From: Plasmopara viticola
Lineage: Eukaryota > Oomycota > Peronosporomycetes > Peronosporales > Peronosporaceae
Direction of reading: 5' to 3'
Assembly (NCBI GenBank): GCA_001695595.3
Contig: MBPM02000018.1
Span: 62,001 to 126,000 of the forward strand
DNA: 64,000 bases
The stretch's first letter is position 1, and each line of letters begins with the position of its first letter. The notes under the pieces were generated by a model. That model searched no databases, was not told the DNA's origin, and worked only from the letters and a program-made list of their open reading frames with translations. A program made the position numbers and the translations under genes. Of this stretch, positions 52,596-62,502 are shown piece by piece.

Positions 52596-54171
52596 GTGGT
52601 TTTAATCAATAGCAACGAGCGTGAAATCGAAATAAAGGATGCGCTTTACGTGCCAACCATAAGCAAGAATCTGCTGATGATTCCGCAGATCAACAACAGC
52701 GGCCAGTTTCAGGTTGTATTTGACGAGTCCAAGATGCACGTTGCTCGCAAGAAGTCCAAGCAAGTTGTTGCGACTGCGGATCTCATCAACGGACCCTACT
52801 GGCTTCGAACGCCGCAACGCTGTGCCAGTGCAGTCGTGCAAGGTGGCGGTGAGGACTTGCACGCTCGCATGGATCATGCTCCCGTCGATGTCCTTCGCAA
52901 AATGATCAACAGCAACATGATCAAGGACACCAAGCCACCCGCTTAGTCACCTGGTCTGTGCCGAGGATGCCAGCAAGGGAAGATGGTCCAAAAACCATTC
53001 CCGAGCAATCCAGGCAAGCCTAAGTATGCCCTGTTTGAGTTTCTACACTTCGACAACTGCGGTCCAATGGAGCACGAGTCGATTGGTGGCAGCCGATATT
53101 TGCTGATCATCACGGAGAAGGCAAGTGGATGTATGGCTGGATTCTGTTTGCGTGCCAAGTCGGAAAGTGAAGACTGTCTGCGCAAGTACATGTTCAAGGT
53201 TGAGAAACAGTTCAGTGCCAAGGTCAAGTTTGTGCGTCATGACGGGGCCAAGGAGTTTGCAACCAACTCCCTATTGAAGTTCTACGACGATTGTGGCATC
53301 GAGGTGCAGCCCACAGTCCGCTATGCGCACCAGACAAACGGCACTGCAGAGCGAGCCAACCGGACTATTGTTACGATCGGTCGCAGCATGTTACATCACG
53401 CTGGTTTGGACATCGTTTTGGGCTGAAGCGGCAATGACAGCAATCTTCATCAAGAATCGATTACCGTCTCCGAATGTTTCTGCCAAAACGCCTTACGGAA
53501 TCGTGTACAAGACCAAGCCAAGCGTCAAACACATGCGACTATTTGGGTGCAAGGCTTTCATCCTAACATCAGGAGAAAAACGACTCAAGTGGGACGCTAA
53601 GGCTCGTGAGGAAATTTTTTATGAAGAACGTTCTAAGGCATACCGCGTCTTTGACATCAAAGCAGGGAAGGTGGTGATCAGTCGCGACGTCAGCTCCGAC
53701 GAATCAAGCTTTAGAAACTTTGCGGAACGCTCAGACGATGACGACCATGATTCGCTGTTCGACTTCGACAACCTCGATATCGACGACTCGGGACCGACGG
53801 AGTTCAAATACACAGGAAAGCGCAAGCCCAACCACTCAAGCTCGCGCAAAAGGATCTCAAATACGCGCTTAACGAGTCAAAACATCGCTTTGGAAGAAGC
53901 GAGTGCCCCCGAAGATCCCGTTCAGCCTCAAGCTAAACGCCGACTAGGCATGCCCACTATGGTGGATGAAGAAGAAAAAGACGGCCAAGTTCACGAAGAC
54001 GGCACGTCTCCAGCAGATGGATCATGGCGAGCAAGCGCCAACGCTGTGGAAATTACTGACCTTTTCGAGCCAACGACGTATCAAGACGCAGTTAATGGAC
54101 AGGAACAGGTGCACTGGCGCAAAGCCATTCAAAGAGAGCTGGAGTCGGTGCGACTTCGTGGTGTATTTTGA
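52596..54171 (+). pseudogene. Copia-A integrase (A5)
   Basis: Three frames: 52596-52946 ([54 protein letters not shown], in which the Gly-His of the zinc motif is Asp-His), 52983-53426 (KMVQKPFPSNPGKPKYALFEFLHFDNCGPM with Asn after the catalytic Asp, KVKFVRHDGAKEFATNS, YAHQTNGTAERANRTIV), and after a frameshift 53430-54171 (FWAEAAMTAIFIKNRLPSP, VKHMRLFGCKAFILTSGEKRLKWDAKAREEIFYEERSKAYRVFDIKAGKVVISRDVSSDESSF, acidic and basic linker). Two stops plus one shift over 520 codons. Confidence 0.86.
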
Positions 54172-54830
54172 GCGGCGAAACTTTCGATTGGACAACGCGC
54201 CATTGGCACCAAATGGGTATTCAAGATCAAGCGGAGAGCTGATGGATCGATTGAGAAGTATAAAGCGCGCCTCGTTGCAAAAGGGTTCAAGCAAAAGCAC
54301 GGCATCGACTACACGGAGACGTTTTCGCCTGTTATCAAGTATGTGACCTTGCGAACGGTCATAGCGATCGCCAAGTACCTCGACTGGCCTCTTGACCAAC
54401 TGGATGTGGTGACAGCATTCTTGTACGGCGTCATGAAGGAGCAAGTGTTTTGCGCGACGCCGGAAGGAGTTGAGCTCGATGACAATTGCGACTGTCTCGA
54501 GCTGATTAATGCGATTTATGGACTCAAGCAAGCCTCGCGAGTTTGGAATGAGACCTTCGACGAGTTTGTGTGCTCCATCGGCTTCCAAGTTCCAGCTTTT
54601 GATCCCTGCCTGTACATCAAGATTGTGGATGTCCACTGCATACTGCTTCTGGTTTACGTCGACGATGTACTCGTCACAGGAAGCTCGACTGACCTTATCG
54701 CGCGAACCAAGAATGACTTGAAGACGCGCTTCGAGATGACGGACAGCGGTGAATGCGTCTTCGTCCTGGGTTTGGGGCTGGTAAGAAGCCCTGACGGCAG
54801 TGTAACAGTGTGCCAGCGGCGCATCGAAGA
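54172..54830 (+). pseudogene. Copia-A RT (A5), interrupted by B8
   Basis: After one stop (VF*AAKL): [141 protein letters not shown] (YVDD), VLGLGLVRSPDGSVTVCQRRIED. Interrupted at GAAGA (54826-54830). It continues at 59142. Confidence 0.88.
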
Positions 54831-54974
54831 TGTTGGAGAATCGACGCCTCGACCAGCAACTACATATCGGTAAGTACCGGTATCTGCAATTAGTTGATGA
54901 CTACTTAAATGTAGCACTTATAAATTTATTTACTTTTGCATTTTGCTAACTAGTGCCAAGTAACTTTTTCAATT
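54831..54974 (+). repeat. 5' LTR of B8 (short type)
   Basis: TGTTGGAGAATCGACGCCTC ... AACTTTTTCAATT, 144 bp. Includes acttataaatttatttac (TATA-like) and a terminal CAATT instead of CAACA. Confidence 0.88.
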
Positions 54975-54978
54975 GGTT

Positions 54979-55550
54979 ATGAGCCTAGCCCCGCCGACTC
55001 TGCCTTCGCCACCATGGACGCGTCTACGCCAAGCCGGATTAACAACTTCGACGGCACCAACTTCCACAACTGGAAATTCAAGATGTAGATGGTGTTGGAG
55101 GAGAAGGATTTGTGGGACGTGGCAAGTGGCGAGATTAAGTTGGAGCAATGCGTCACTTCGCTGGACTAAGGAATTTATAAGAGAAAGTCACGCAAGGCGC
55201 TTGCGATCATCTGTCTCGCGATGGAAGATTTGCAGCTGCCACTGATTCGTTCTGCGACTGGCGCGCATGATGCATGGTCAAGGCTCGAAGGACATTTCGA
55301 GAAAAGGAGCCTCGCCAATCGACTCTTCCTTTGTCGACGTTTCCTGACAGCAACAATGGATGAAGGTGATGATGTGCTTCAGCACATTAACAAGTTAAAG
55401 ACACTAGTGGAGCAGCTTGATGAGATCGGGGCTCCGGTAAGCGAGGACGACTTGGTTATCACGCTTTTGAGTAGTTTGAGTGAATCGTACCAATTTCTCA
55501 TCACGGCACTAGAGTCACGTGCTGATTATTGACGTGGGAGCTCGTGACGT
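54979..55550 (+). pseudogene. Copia-B gag (B8)
   Basis: The PBS ATG frame is lost by one base. The true frame reads MDASTPSRINNFDGTNFHNWKFKM*MVLEEKDLWDVASGEIKLEQC, another stop, and then 55221-55532 MEDLQLPLIRSATGAHDAWSRLEGHFEKRSLANRLFLCRRFLTATMDEGDDVLQHINKLKTLVEQLDEIGAPVSEDDLVITLLSSLSESYQFLITALESRADY, ended by a 1-base deletion in LTWEL. The capsid continues in the next frame. Confidence 0.85.
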
Positions 55551-56521
55551 CTCGGGTACTACATGAAGACATGAAGCGCAAGGAACAGGGTGGCGGCATC
55601 GATGAAGCCGCGCACAACCAAGGGCAAGCGTTCATGGCTAATGATAACAACAAGCGCAAAGGACGTCTTGTGCAGGCAAAGACAAGTGGGTCTTGCCCTT
55701 ACTGTGGGGAACAAGGCCATTATATTGCCAAGTGTCCCGCGCGAATTCGTGATAATGCGGAGCGGCAAAGGCCACAGCGTGCGAATGTCGCACAAGTTGA
55801 AGATGCTTTTAGCGACTTTTTATTTTCGGTGGGTGGTGACACAAGTGCTACCAAGTCAAGCAGTGTTTGGCTGATAGATTTGAGTGCAACTCAGCATATG
55901 ACGTACTCGAAAGAGTATATGATCAACTACAAGGTCATGTCTCCGGTGGACGTACACCTTGCTGATGACGGTATTGTTCAAGCGGTTGGAACGGGTGACA
56001 TAGTTAAGTCAATGCAAACACCACGTGGAATCAAGAAAGGTGTACTTACAAGTGTGTGGCACATTCCGAAACTACTGCAAAATTTGTTTTTAGTGGGCCG
56101 TTTTACGAAGAATGTCGGACCAGTTACCTTTGAGCGAGATGGTTGCTTTGCAAATGCAAAAGGTTTGCGATGGCAGTTTGGTGCTCGCGAAGGAAAGGGT
56201 TTGTTCAAGCTCTGCATGACACCAATTCCAGCTGAGACGGCAAATGTGACAACTTCGATGGGATGCCATGGGCACACCAATTCGTACCTCTGGCCCCTTC
56301 GGCTTGGTCACATTAGCTTTAGTGGATTGGATGCCATTGTTAAGAGAAACTATGAACTGGTATTGACATTGCGTCGGTTAAGCATTGGGAGGCGTGTGAC
56401 GGATGTTTGCTTGGCAAACAAACGCGTACAAGCTACATCAAGTCATCACCTCACCGTGCGAAATAAGTGCTGGGGGTCATCCACAGTGATGTTTGTGGCC
56501 CTATGCAGACGCCTACTTTAA
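55529..56521 (+). CDS. Copia-B gag C-terminus, protease and integrase start (B8)
   Basis: 330 codons: TWELVTSRVLHEDMKRKEQGGG, zinc knuckle CPYCGEQGHYIAKC, WLIDLSATQHMTYSKEY (protease DSG changed to DLS), DVHLADDGIVQAVGTGDIVKSM, SVWHIPKLLQNLFLVGRFTKNVGPVTFERDGCF, LRLGHISFSGLDAIVKRNYE, then a frameshift near 56355. The start codon is internal, so this is part of a polyprotein. The altered protease triad suggests loss of maturation. Confidence 0.85.
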   Translation: MTWELVTSRVLHEDMKRKEQGGGIDEAAHNQGQAFMANDNNKRKGRLVQAKTSGSCPYCGEQGHYIAKCPARIRDNAERQRPQRANVAQVEDAFSDFLFSVGGDTSATKSSSVWLIDLSATQHMTYSKEYMINYKVMSPVDVHLADDGIVQAVGTGDIVKSMQTPRGIKKGVLTSVWHIPKLLQNLFLVGRFTKNVGPVTFERDGCFANAKGLRWQFGAREGKGLFKLCMTPIPAETANVTTSMGCHGHTNSYLWPLRLGHISFSGLDAIVKRNYELVLTLRRLSIGRRVTDVCLANKRVQATSSHHLTVRNKCWGSSTVMFVALCRRLL

Positions 56522-57470
56522 GTGGAAAGCGATATTTCGTCACGTTTATTGACGACAAGTCACACTTTTGCATAATATACTTGCTGCGCAACAAATCCGA
56601 AGTTGCTACCAAGTTTGCTGAATATGTCGCGCTTGCTGAAACGCAGACCGGATGTCGAGTAAAGTCGCTTCGCAGCGACAATGGTGGAGAATATACATCG
56701 CATAGAATGGCCAAGTTATGCAGTGACCGGGGAATCGCTCAAAAATTCACCCCGCCGTACACACCACAGCTGAATGGAGTGGCTGAGCGCATGAACCGAA
56801 CGTTGACTGAGTGCGCGAGGTGCATGATGGAACACGCTAATTTACCAAAAGTTTACTGGGGCGAAGCAGTTGTCCTACACGCGCTGTTTCTCACGACAAG
56901 TCACCTCACCAAATTTGGACCGGTAAAAAGCCATTGCTGGCAAACCTCAAGGTGTTTGGTTGCCACGCATTTGTCACAGTTTACAACGAAAAACGCACTA
57001 AACTTGATGCAAGGTCGGTACGCTGCCGCTTTATCGGTTATTCCGAGCATGAAGAAGCGTATCGTTTTGAGGAACTACAAACTCGTCGTGTGCTAGTCAG
57101 TCGCGATGCCAAGTTTATGGAAATGGTCTTTGATACTGGAAAGCGTGATCACTGCAATGAAGAGGTTGTCATCGAAGATGTCGAAGAAACTGATGAAGAA
57201 TCACAAGAAGAAATGGCAACTTCTTCCGATGTTGACATTGAGGTGGGCAGGAAACGTCACCAACGAAATGAATCGCTCGAGAAAGCAACAGAAATTCCAA
57301 GAATTAAGTGGCATACAACCTTCAGCCAAGGTTGTGGACTTGAAGAGATGTCGGCAGCAGCACAATACTGCTTCAATGTTGAGGCGGCCTACGTCATGGA
57401 TTCAGTGGGGGAGATGCCGACTTCATTCAAGTCGGCTATGGATTCCAGTGACGCGATAACGTGAAAGGAA
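56467..57470 (+). pseudogene. Copia-B integrase (B8)
   Basis: Frame 56467-57096: VIHSDVCGPMQTPTLSGKRYFVTFIDDKSHF (first Asp), LRSDNGGEYTSHRMAKLCSDRGIAQKFTPPYTPQLNGVAERMNRTLTE (second Asp and Glu all present), KVYWGEAVVLHALF (short deletion in MTATFLRNRCPTRA). Overlapping frame 56934-57464: LANLKVFGCHAFVTVYNEKRTKLDARSVRCRFIGYSEHEEAYRFEELQTRRVLVSRDAKFMEMVFD, acidic linker, SFKSAMDSSDAIT then a stop. Confidence 0.87.
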
Positions 57471-58996
57471 GCCTGTGACTCGGAGGTTAAGTCCCTGCAT
57501 AAGAATCAAACTTGTGAGATTGTGCCATTGCCAAAAAGACGTAAAGCGATTGGATGAAGATGGTTTTTTTGTGTGAAAGAGAATCAAGACGGGGAAGCTG
57601 AAAAGTTCAAGGCTCGTCTTGTTGCTAAAGGCTTCTCATAGAAGTACGGCATTGACTATGATGAAACGTTTGCACCGGTGGCGAAGTTTACATCGATTCG
57701 GACCCTGCTTAGTCTTGCTGCCAAATACAGCCTTACACTGTATCAAATGGACGTCAAGACAGCGTTCCTTAACGGCCTGTTGGATGAAGACATATACATG
57801 GAGCAACCGGACGGCTTTGTGAGTCAAGAGCACCCGGATTTTGTTTGCAAGCTCAAGCGGTCACTATACGGCCTGAAACAGTCACCTCGCATGTGAAACA
57901 AGACCATCGACGAGTTCATGCTTAAGCTTGGGCTCAAGAAGTGTGAATCAGACCACTGCATTTCCTTGATGCGAAACGACCAAGCCATGATCTTTGTGGC
58001 TCTTTACGTTGATGATTTAGTGCTTGCAAGCAGCAGTGTCAAGATTCTTCACGATACAAGCAAGCATTAAGTGATTGATTCGAGATGACTGATATGGGCC
58101 AGCTCAAGTTTTTCCTCGGAATTAAAATTGAGCAAGGCAAGACAAGTGGAGCTATTTCGATGCGACAGAATAAGTTTGCAAGTGACATTATGCACAATTT
58201 AAGATGGATGCCAGTAACCCGGTCAAGACACCTCAAGATCCGGGCCTCAAACTGACAAAGAATATGTGTGAAGACGGTTGAAAGCCCGACGTGACTATGG
58301 CTGGAGTCCCCTATTGAAATGCGGTAGGGTGCATCATGTATCTCATGGTATGTACTCAATTAGACCTCGCGGCAGCAGTGGGAGTACTCAGCCAATTTGC
58401 GGCAGATCCATGCCCTACTCATTGGCAAGCGCTCAAGCGGGTCTTCAGGTACATTCAAGGGACAAGGACACTTGGTATTGAATTCCAACCGGGCTGCGAT
58501 GATGGACTTCGAGGTTACACGGATGCAGATTGGGCTGGAGATAGTGCAACAAGAAGAAGCACGAGCGGCTATGCGTTTATGATGAACGGTGGACGCATCA
58601 GCTGGAGAAGCAAGAAGCAGCGTACGGTGGCGCTGTCATCTACTGAAGCTGAATACATGGCGTTGTCGGAGGCAACACAAGAGGCTATATGGCTAAAGGC
58701 TTTCTTGTGTGAATTGGGTGAGTTGACAACTGATGAAGTGGTTACAGTTTACGAGGACAATCAAGGCTCCATTGCATTGGCCAAGAACTCGGAATTTCAC
58801 AAGCGCACCAAGCACATCGACATTCGTTATCATTCTGTTGTGATAAGGTAGAAGATGGCCAAGTGGTGTTGCAGTATTGCTCAACAAAAGACATGATGGC
58901 CGACATGATGACCAAGCCAATCAGCGCTGCGCAGATTCAAAGTCTTCGGAACAAGTTGGGCATCAAGTCGCCAAGTGCTGACGAGTCGAGTGGGAG
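57465..58996 (+). pseudogene. Copia-B RT and RNase H (B8)
   Basis: KEACDSEVKSLHKN, stops near 57557 and 57640, 57678-57896 [78 protein letters not shown] (YVDD), frameshift and stops to 58330, then open 58336-58851: MYLMVCTQLDLAAAVGVLSQFAADPCPTHWQALKRVFRYIQG, GYTDADWAGDSATRRSTSGYAFMMNGGRISWRSKKQRTVALSSTEAEYMALSEATQEAIWLKAFLCELGELTTDEVVTVYEDNQGSIALAKNSEFHKRTKHIDIRYHSV. The tail (MMADMMTKPIS ... SPSADESSGSV) reads through the polypurine tract into the LTR and stops at TAA near 59035. Confidence 0.87.
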
Positions 58997-59141
58997 TGTT
59001 GGAGAATCGACGCCTCGACCAGCAACTACATATCGGTAAGTACCGGTATCTGCAATCAGTTGATGACTACTTAAAGGTAGCACTTATAAATATATTTACT
59101 TTTGCATTTTGCTAACTAGTGCCCAAGTAACTTTTTCAATT
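58997..59141 (+). repeat. 3' LTR of B8 (short type)
   Basis: TGTTGGAGAATCGACGCCTC ... AACTTTTTCAATT, 145 bp, followed by GAAGA. Confidence 0.88.
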
Positions 59142-59415
59142 GAAGACATACTCAAGCGCTTCGGCATGCACGACAGCAAGCCCGTTGTAAGCCCGGCGGA
59201 TTCAAGCACTCGACTTGTTCCAAGTGACAAGCCGACAGCAACATGCGTTCCGTTCCGTGAAGCAATCGGTGTACTTATGCATTTAATGACAGCGACTCGC
59301 CCGGATATCGCCTTTGCCGTTGGATATGCGTCGCGGTTTATGGAAAACCCTCGAGACGAGCATTGGACTGCAGTCAAGAGAATTCTCCGCTACCTTTAAG
59401 GAACCAAGTCGCATG
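59142..59415 (+). pseudogene. Copia-A RT C-terminus (A5, middle part)
   Basis: [91 protein letters not shown]. Resumes A5 RT from 54830. One stop (TAA at 59397-59399). Cut at GCATG (59411-59415). Confidence 0.87.
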
Positions 59416-59712
59416 TGAAGAAGATCAAGTGTGCACTAATTGGTAAAATGCAAAGTGAATATATTTTAACGGTCCTTAGTTCGCAACTACATGCTACCTC
59501 TAAGCCAATGATTTATCTAAGCCAATCAGAGCGACTTACATCGAGCGCAATCATTTTCCCATCCAGGCGCAATCATCTTCCCATCCCAAAAACGATTTTC
59601 TGCCCATCTTGAACTGGCTCTTCCAAGCAGTCATCAATTGATCGCAGATACCAGTACTTACCGATATGAAGTCGCTGATCGAGGCGTTTCTTTGCCAACA
59701 TCTTCGACAAAA
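59416..59712 (-). repeat. Solo Copia-B LTR in A5, minus orientation
   Basis: 297 bp, in minus orientation TTTTGTCGAAGATGTTGGCA ... ACTTGATCTTCTTCA. Target duplication GCATG at 59411-59415 and 59713-59717, so it is a genuine insertion that later lost its internal region by LTR-LTR recombination. Confidence 0.9.
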
Positions 59713-60232
59713 GCATGGACTCTGTTTTAAGACCGGAAACAAAGTGGACTTCCGCGCATACTCGGACGCAGACTGGGCAGGCGACCACTCGGACCGCAAG
59801 TCGACTTCGGTCTACGCGTTCATATTGATGAGCGCACCCATTAGTTGGGGAGGCAAGAAGCAGGCAAGTGTGTCGCTCTCAACCATCGAAGCAGAGTACA
59901 TCGCTTTGAGTCTGGCTATACAAGAAGGCAAGTGGATCCATCATTTCCTGCACGAGATTCTGACGGCTGCGAATGAGACCACGCCGGAACTCAAGATCTT
60001 TGAGGACAATCAGTCATGCATCAAGATGACGAAGAGTCCAGTGAACCATGGACGTGCCAAGCACATCGACATCAAGTACCATCGCATCCGTGATGAAGTC
60101 AAACGCGGTGAAGTCAAACAAAAGTACTGCGAGACAGCCATCATGCTCGCGGACATCATGATCAAGGCTCTTCCAGGACCACGTCACAAGGACATAACGA
60201 CAGCTCTCGGGATCCACCCGTGTTCGCATTGA
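59713..60232 (+). pseudogene. Copia-A RNase H (A5, last part)
   Basis: HGLCFKTGNKVDFRAYSDADWAGDHSDRKSTSVYAFILMSAPISWGGKKQASVSLSTIEAEYIALSLAIQEGKWIHHFLHEIL, FEDNQSCIKMTKSPVNHGRAKHIDIKYHRIRDEVKRGEVKQKYCETAIMLADIMIKALPGPRHKDITTALGIHPCSH, open to its TGA at 60230-60232. RNase H Asp, Glu (IEAEY) and Asp (EDNQS) are all present. No RNase H frameshift, unlike the copies at 28730 and 49484. Confidence 0.9.
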
Positions 60233-60239
60233 GGAGGCG

Positions 60240-60531
60240 TGTTGAGGGTAACCGGTTTATGGTATAATGTACCAGTTGCACCCATTAACCGGTTAGCCCG
60301 AACCGGTCCAATACGATCGCACGTTGGTTAGACGAGCAGGATGATTGGACGAGTAAGGAATGATTGTGATTAGACGAACTAAATGATAAGAAGAGCTAGT
60401 GCATGTCTCATCAGCTATAACTAACATTAAATGATTCACTTTCGAATCTTATATCAACAACTCAAGTGCCTTCTTCGCTCTTCGCTCCCCGCAAGCTTCG
60501 CTCCTCACTCCTTCGCTTCAGAATAACAACA
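60240..60531 (+). repeat. 3' LTR of A5
   Basis: TGTTGAGGGTAACCGGTTTA ... CAGAATAACAACA, preceded by the polypurine tract TTGAGGAGGCG and followed by GTGGC. Confidence 0.9.
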
Positions 60532-61766
60532 GTGGCCAAGCATTTTTCGCAGAAGTTTGGCATTGACTATGAAGAAACGTTTGCGCCTGTGGCCAAGTTC
60601 ACGTCAATTCGGATACTGCTCGGTCTGGCTACCAAGTACCAACTCGCGGTTCACCTGATGGATGTCAAGACAGCATTTCTTAATAGTCAGCTTTACGGAG
60701 ATATCTACATGGCGCAGCCCGATGGCTTTACAAACACGGCAAATCCGGACTATGTGTGCAAGTTACAGTGATCCCTGTACGGGCTGAAGCAATCGCCTCG
60801 CATGTGGAACAAGACCATTGATGACTTTATGTTAGGACTGAAATTTAAGAAGTGTGAATCGGATCACAGCGTGTATGTGAAGCGGGATGGCCATGACATG
60901 ATGTTCGTAGCGCTTTACGTCGACAATGACGATGCGGCAAACCAAGTTCGCGTGCGAGTTTTTGACCAAGATCAATATGGAAAAGAGCACGCCTGTTAGA
61001 ACGCCGCAAGATCCAGGTCTCAAACTTACCATGTCCATGTGCGAAGGAGGATGCAAACACAGTGACACTATGACCGGTGTGCCGTATCTAAATGCTGTTG
61101 GTTGCCTGATGTACCTTATGGTCGGCACGCGTCCGGACCTCGCTGCGGCAGTGGGAGTACTCAGCCAATTTGCAGCAGACCCATGTCCGACACACTGGCA
61201 AGCGTTGAAGAGAGTCTTCAGGTATTTTCAAGGCACAAGGACGCATGGCATTGAAAACAGAGAATCGTGATGGACTGCAGAGATTTTCGGATGCGGACTG
61301 GGCCGGAGATACAATGTCACGAAGAAGTACAAGTGGCTATGCCTTTATGATGAGCGGTGGATGCGTCAGCTGGAAGAGCAAGAAACAGCAAACGGTGGCA
61401 CTATCGTCTACGGAAGCTGAATACATGGCATTGTCAGAGGCTACGCAAGGAGAAATATGGCTCAAGACGTTTTTGTGTGATTTGAGCGAGATGTCCCCGG
61501 ACACAGCTGTAAAAATTTATGAAGATAATCAAGGCTCAATTGCACTAGCGAAGAACCCGGAGGCTCATAAACGAACTAAGCACATCGACATTCGATACCA
61601 TTCTGTACGTAAAAAGGTTAAAGATGGTCGAGTTATTCTCGAGTACATTTCTACTCTCAACATGCTAGCAGACATAATGACCAAGCCGATTCCTGCGATG
61701 CAGTTTTGGTCTAATCCAAAGCAAGCTTGGTATACAAAAGTCGAAGGTTGCCGAGTCGAGTGGGAG
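60532..61766 (+). pseudogene. Copia-B RT and RNase H, end of B4
   Basis: Resumes from 51232: [65 protein letters not shown], a stop, [51 protein letters not shown] then a deletion that replaces the second Asp of YVDD (YVDNDDAANQVRV). Frames 60926-61270 and 61245-61868 give STPVRTPQDPGLKL, GTRPDLAAAVGVLSQFAADPCPTHW, RFSDADWAGDTMSRRSTSGYAFMMSGGCVSWKSKKQQTVALSSTEAEYMALSEATQ, EDNQGSIALAKNPEAHKRTKHIDIRYHSV, MLADIMTKPIPAMQF. Confidence 0.87.
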
Positions 61767-62044
61767 TGTTGTCGAAGACGCTGTGAAAGTAATGCCTCGA
61801 CCGGCGACTACATATCGGTAAGTATCGGTATTGACAATCGAGTGATGACTGCTTGGAGGAGCGGTTAAAGAAAGGCAGAAGATCGGTTTCGGGATGGGAA
61901 GATGATTGCGCCCGGATGGTAAGTCGTTCTAATTGGCTTAGAAAATTCATTGGCTTAGAGATAGCATGTAGTTGCGAACTAAGGACCTTGTAAATATATT
62001 CACTTTGCAATTTGCCATCTACAGCATAAGTGCTTCTTACAACA
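61767..62044 (+). repeat. Copia-B LTR shared by B4 (3') and B9 (5')
   Basis: 278 bp, TGTTGTCGAAGACGCTGTGA ... AGTGCTTCTTACAACA, with GAGTGGGAG on the left and PBS GGTTATGAGCCC on the right (62045-62056). One 22-bp unit. TTCACTTTGCAATTTGCC near 61999 is the promoter core. Confidence 0.88.
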
Positions 62045-62094
62045 GGTTATGAGCCCAAGCTCCGCCAACTCCCGACACCGACTAGGCTCTCGCT

Positions 62095-62502
62095 ATGGAC
62101 ATCGCCGCCGCCACCGACTCACGCAACAACAAGTTTGATGGAACAAACTTCCAATCATGGAAGTTCAAGATGCAGATGGTGCTTGAGGAGCGGGACCTTT
62201 GGGAGGTAGCTAGTGGGGAGGTCAAGATGAAGGACTTGACTACAGCCTTGGGCCAATTGACGTTAAAGCGCACGTCAAGAAAGGCGCTTGCAATCATCTG
62301 TATTGCGATGGAAGATTCGCAGCTATCTCTTGTGCGCTCAGCAATTAGAGCGCATGATGCATGGTCACGGCTCGAAGGCCACTTCGAGAAGAAGAGCCTA
62401 GCGAACAAGCTCTTTCTTCGCCGTCGTTTCTTCACGGCCAAGATGGACGAAGGTGATGATGTGCTCGTGCATATCAACAAGATGAAGACTCTGGTGGAAT
62501 AG
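62095..62502 (+). CDS. Copia-B gag N-terminal part (B9), ended by one TAG
   Basis: 136 codons from ATG 62095: MDIAAATDSRNNKFDGTNFQSWKFKMQMVLEERDLWEVASGE, AMEDSQLSLVRSAIRAHDAWSRLEGHFEKKSLANKLFLRRRFFTAKMDEGDDVLVHINKMKTLVE, then TAG (62500-62502) where all related copies have CAG (LAEQLDAVGAP). The frame is unchanged after the stop. The PBS ATG (62049) is in another frame here because of an indel. Confidence 0.87.
   Translation: MDIAAATDSRNNKFDGTNFQSWKFKMQMVLEERDLWEVASGEVKMKDLTTALGQLTLKRTSRKALAIICIAMEDSQLSLVRSAIRAHDAWSRLEGHFEKKSLANKLFLRRRFFTAKMDEGDDVLVHINKMKTLVE

Larger units (their letters stand above)
54831..59141 (+). mobile_element. Full-length Copia-B element B8 nested in A5
   Basis: 4.3 kb with short LTRs: 54831-54974 (144 bp) and 58997-59141 (145 bp), target duplication GAAGA (54826-54830, 59142-59146). 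PBS ggttatgagcct at 54975-54986, polypurine tract GAGTGGGAG before the 3' LTR. The two LTRs differ at only a few positions, so it is younger than A5. The LTR lacks the central part with the GATTGCGCCCGG units found in other B LTRs. Confidence 0.9.
51233..60531 (+). mobile_element. Full-length Copia-A element A5 with nested insertions
   Basis: LTRs 51233-51524 and 60240-60531, both 292 bp (about 18 differences by my count), perfect target duplication GTGGC (51228-51232, 60532-60536). Inside are a full B element (54831-59141, duplication GAAGA) and a solo B LTR on the minus strand (59416-59712, duplication GCATG). Without these the element is about 4.7 kb. It sits in the B4 RT. Order of events: B4, then A5, then B8 and the solo LTR. 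Confidence 0.92.

Noticed and set aside
62500..62502. TAG as a programmed readthrough codon between gag parts
   Set aside because: It lies inside the capsid region, not at a gag-pol border, and all other B copies have CAG there. A C-to-T mutation is simpler.
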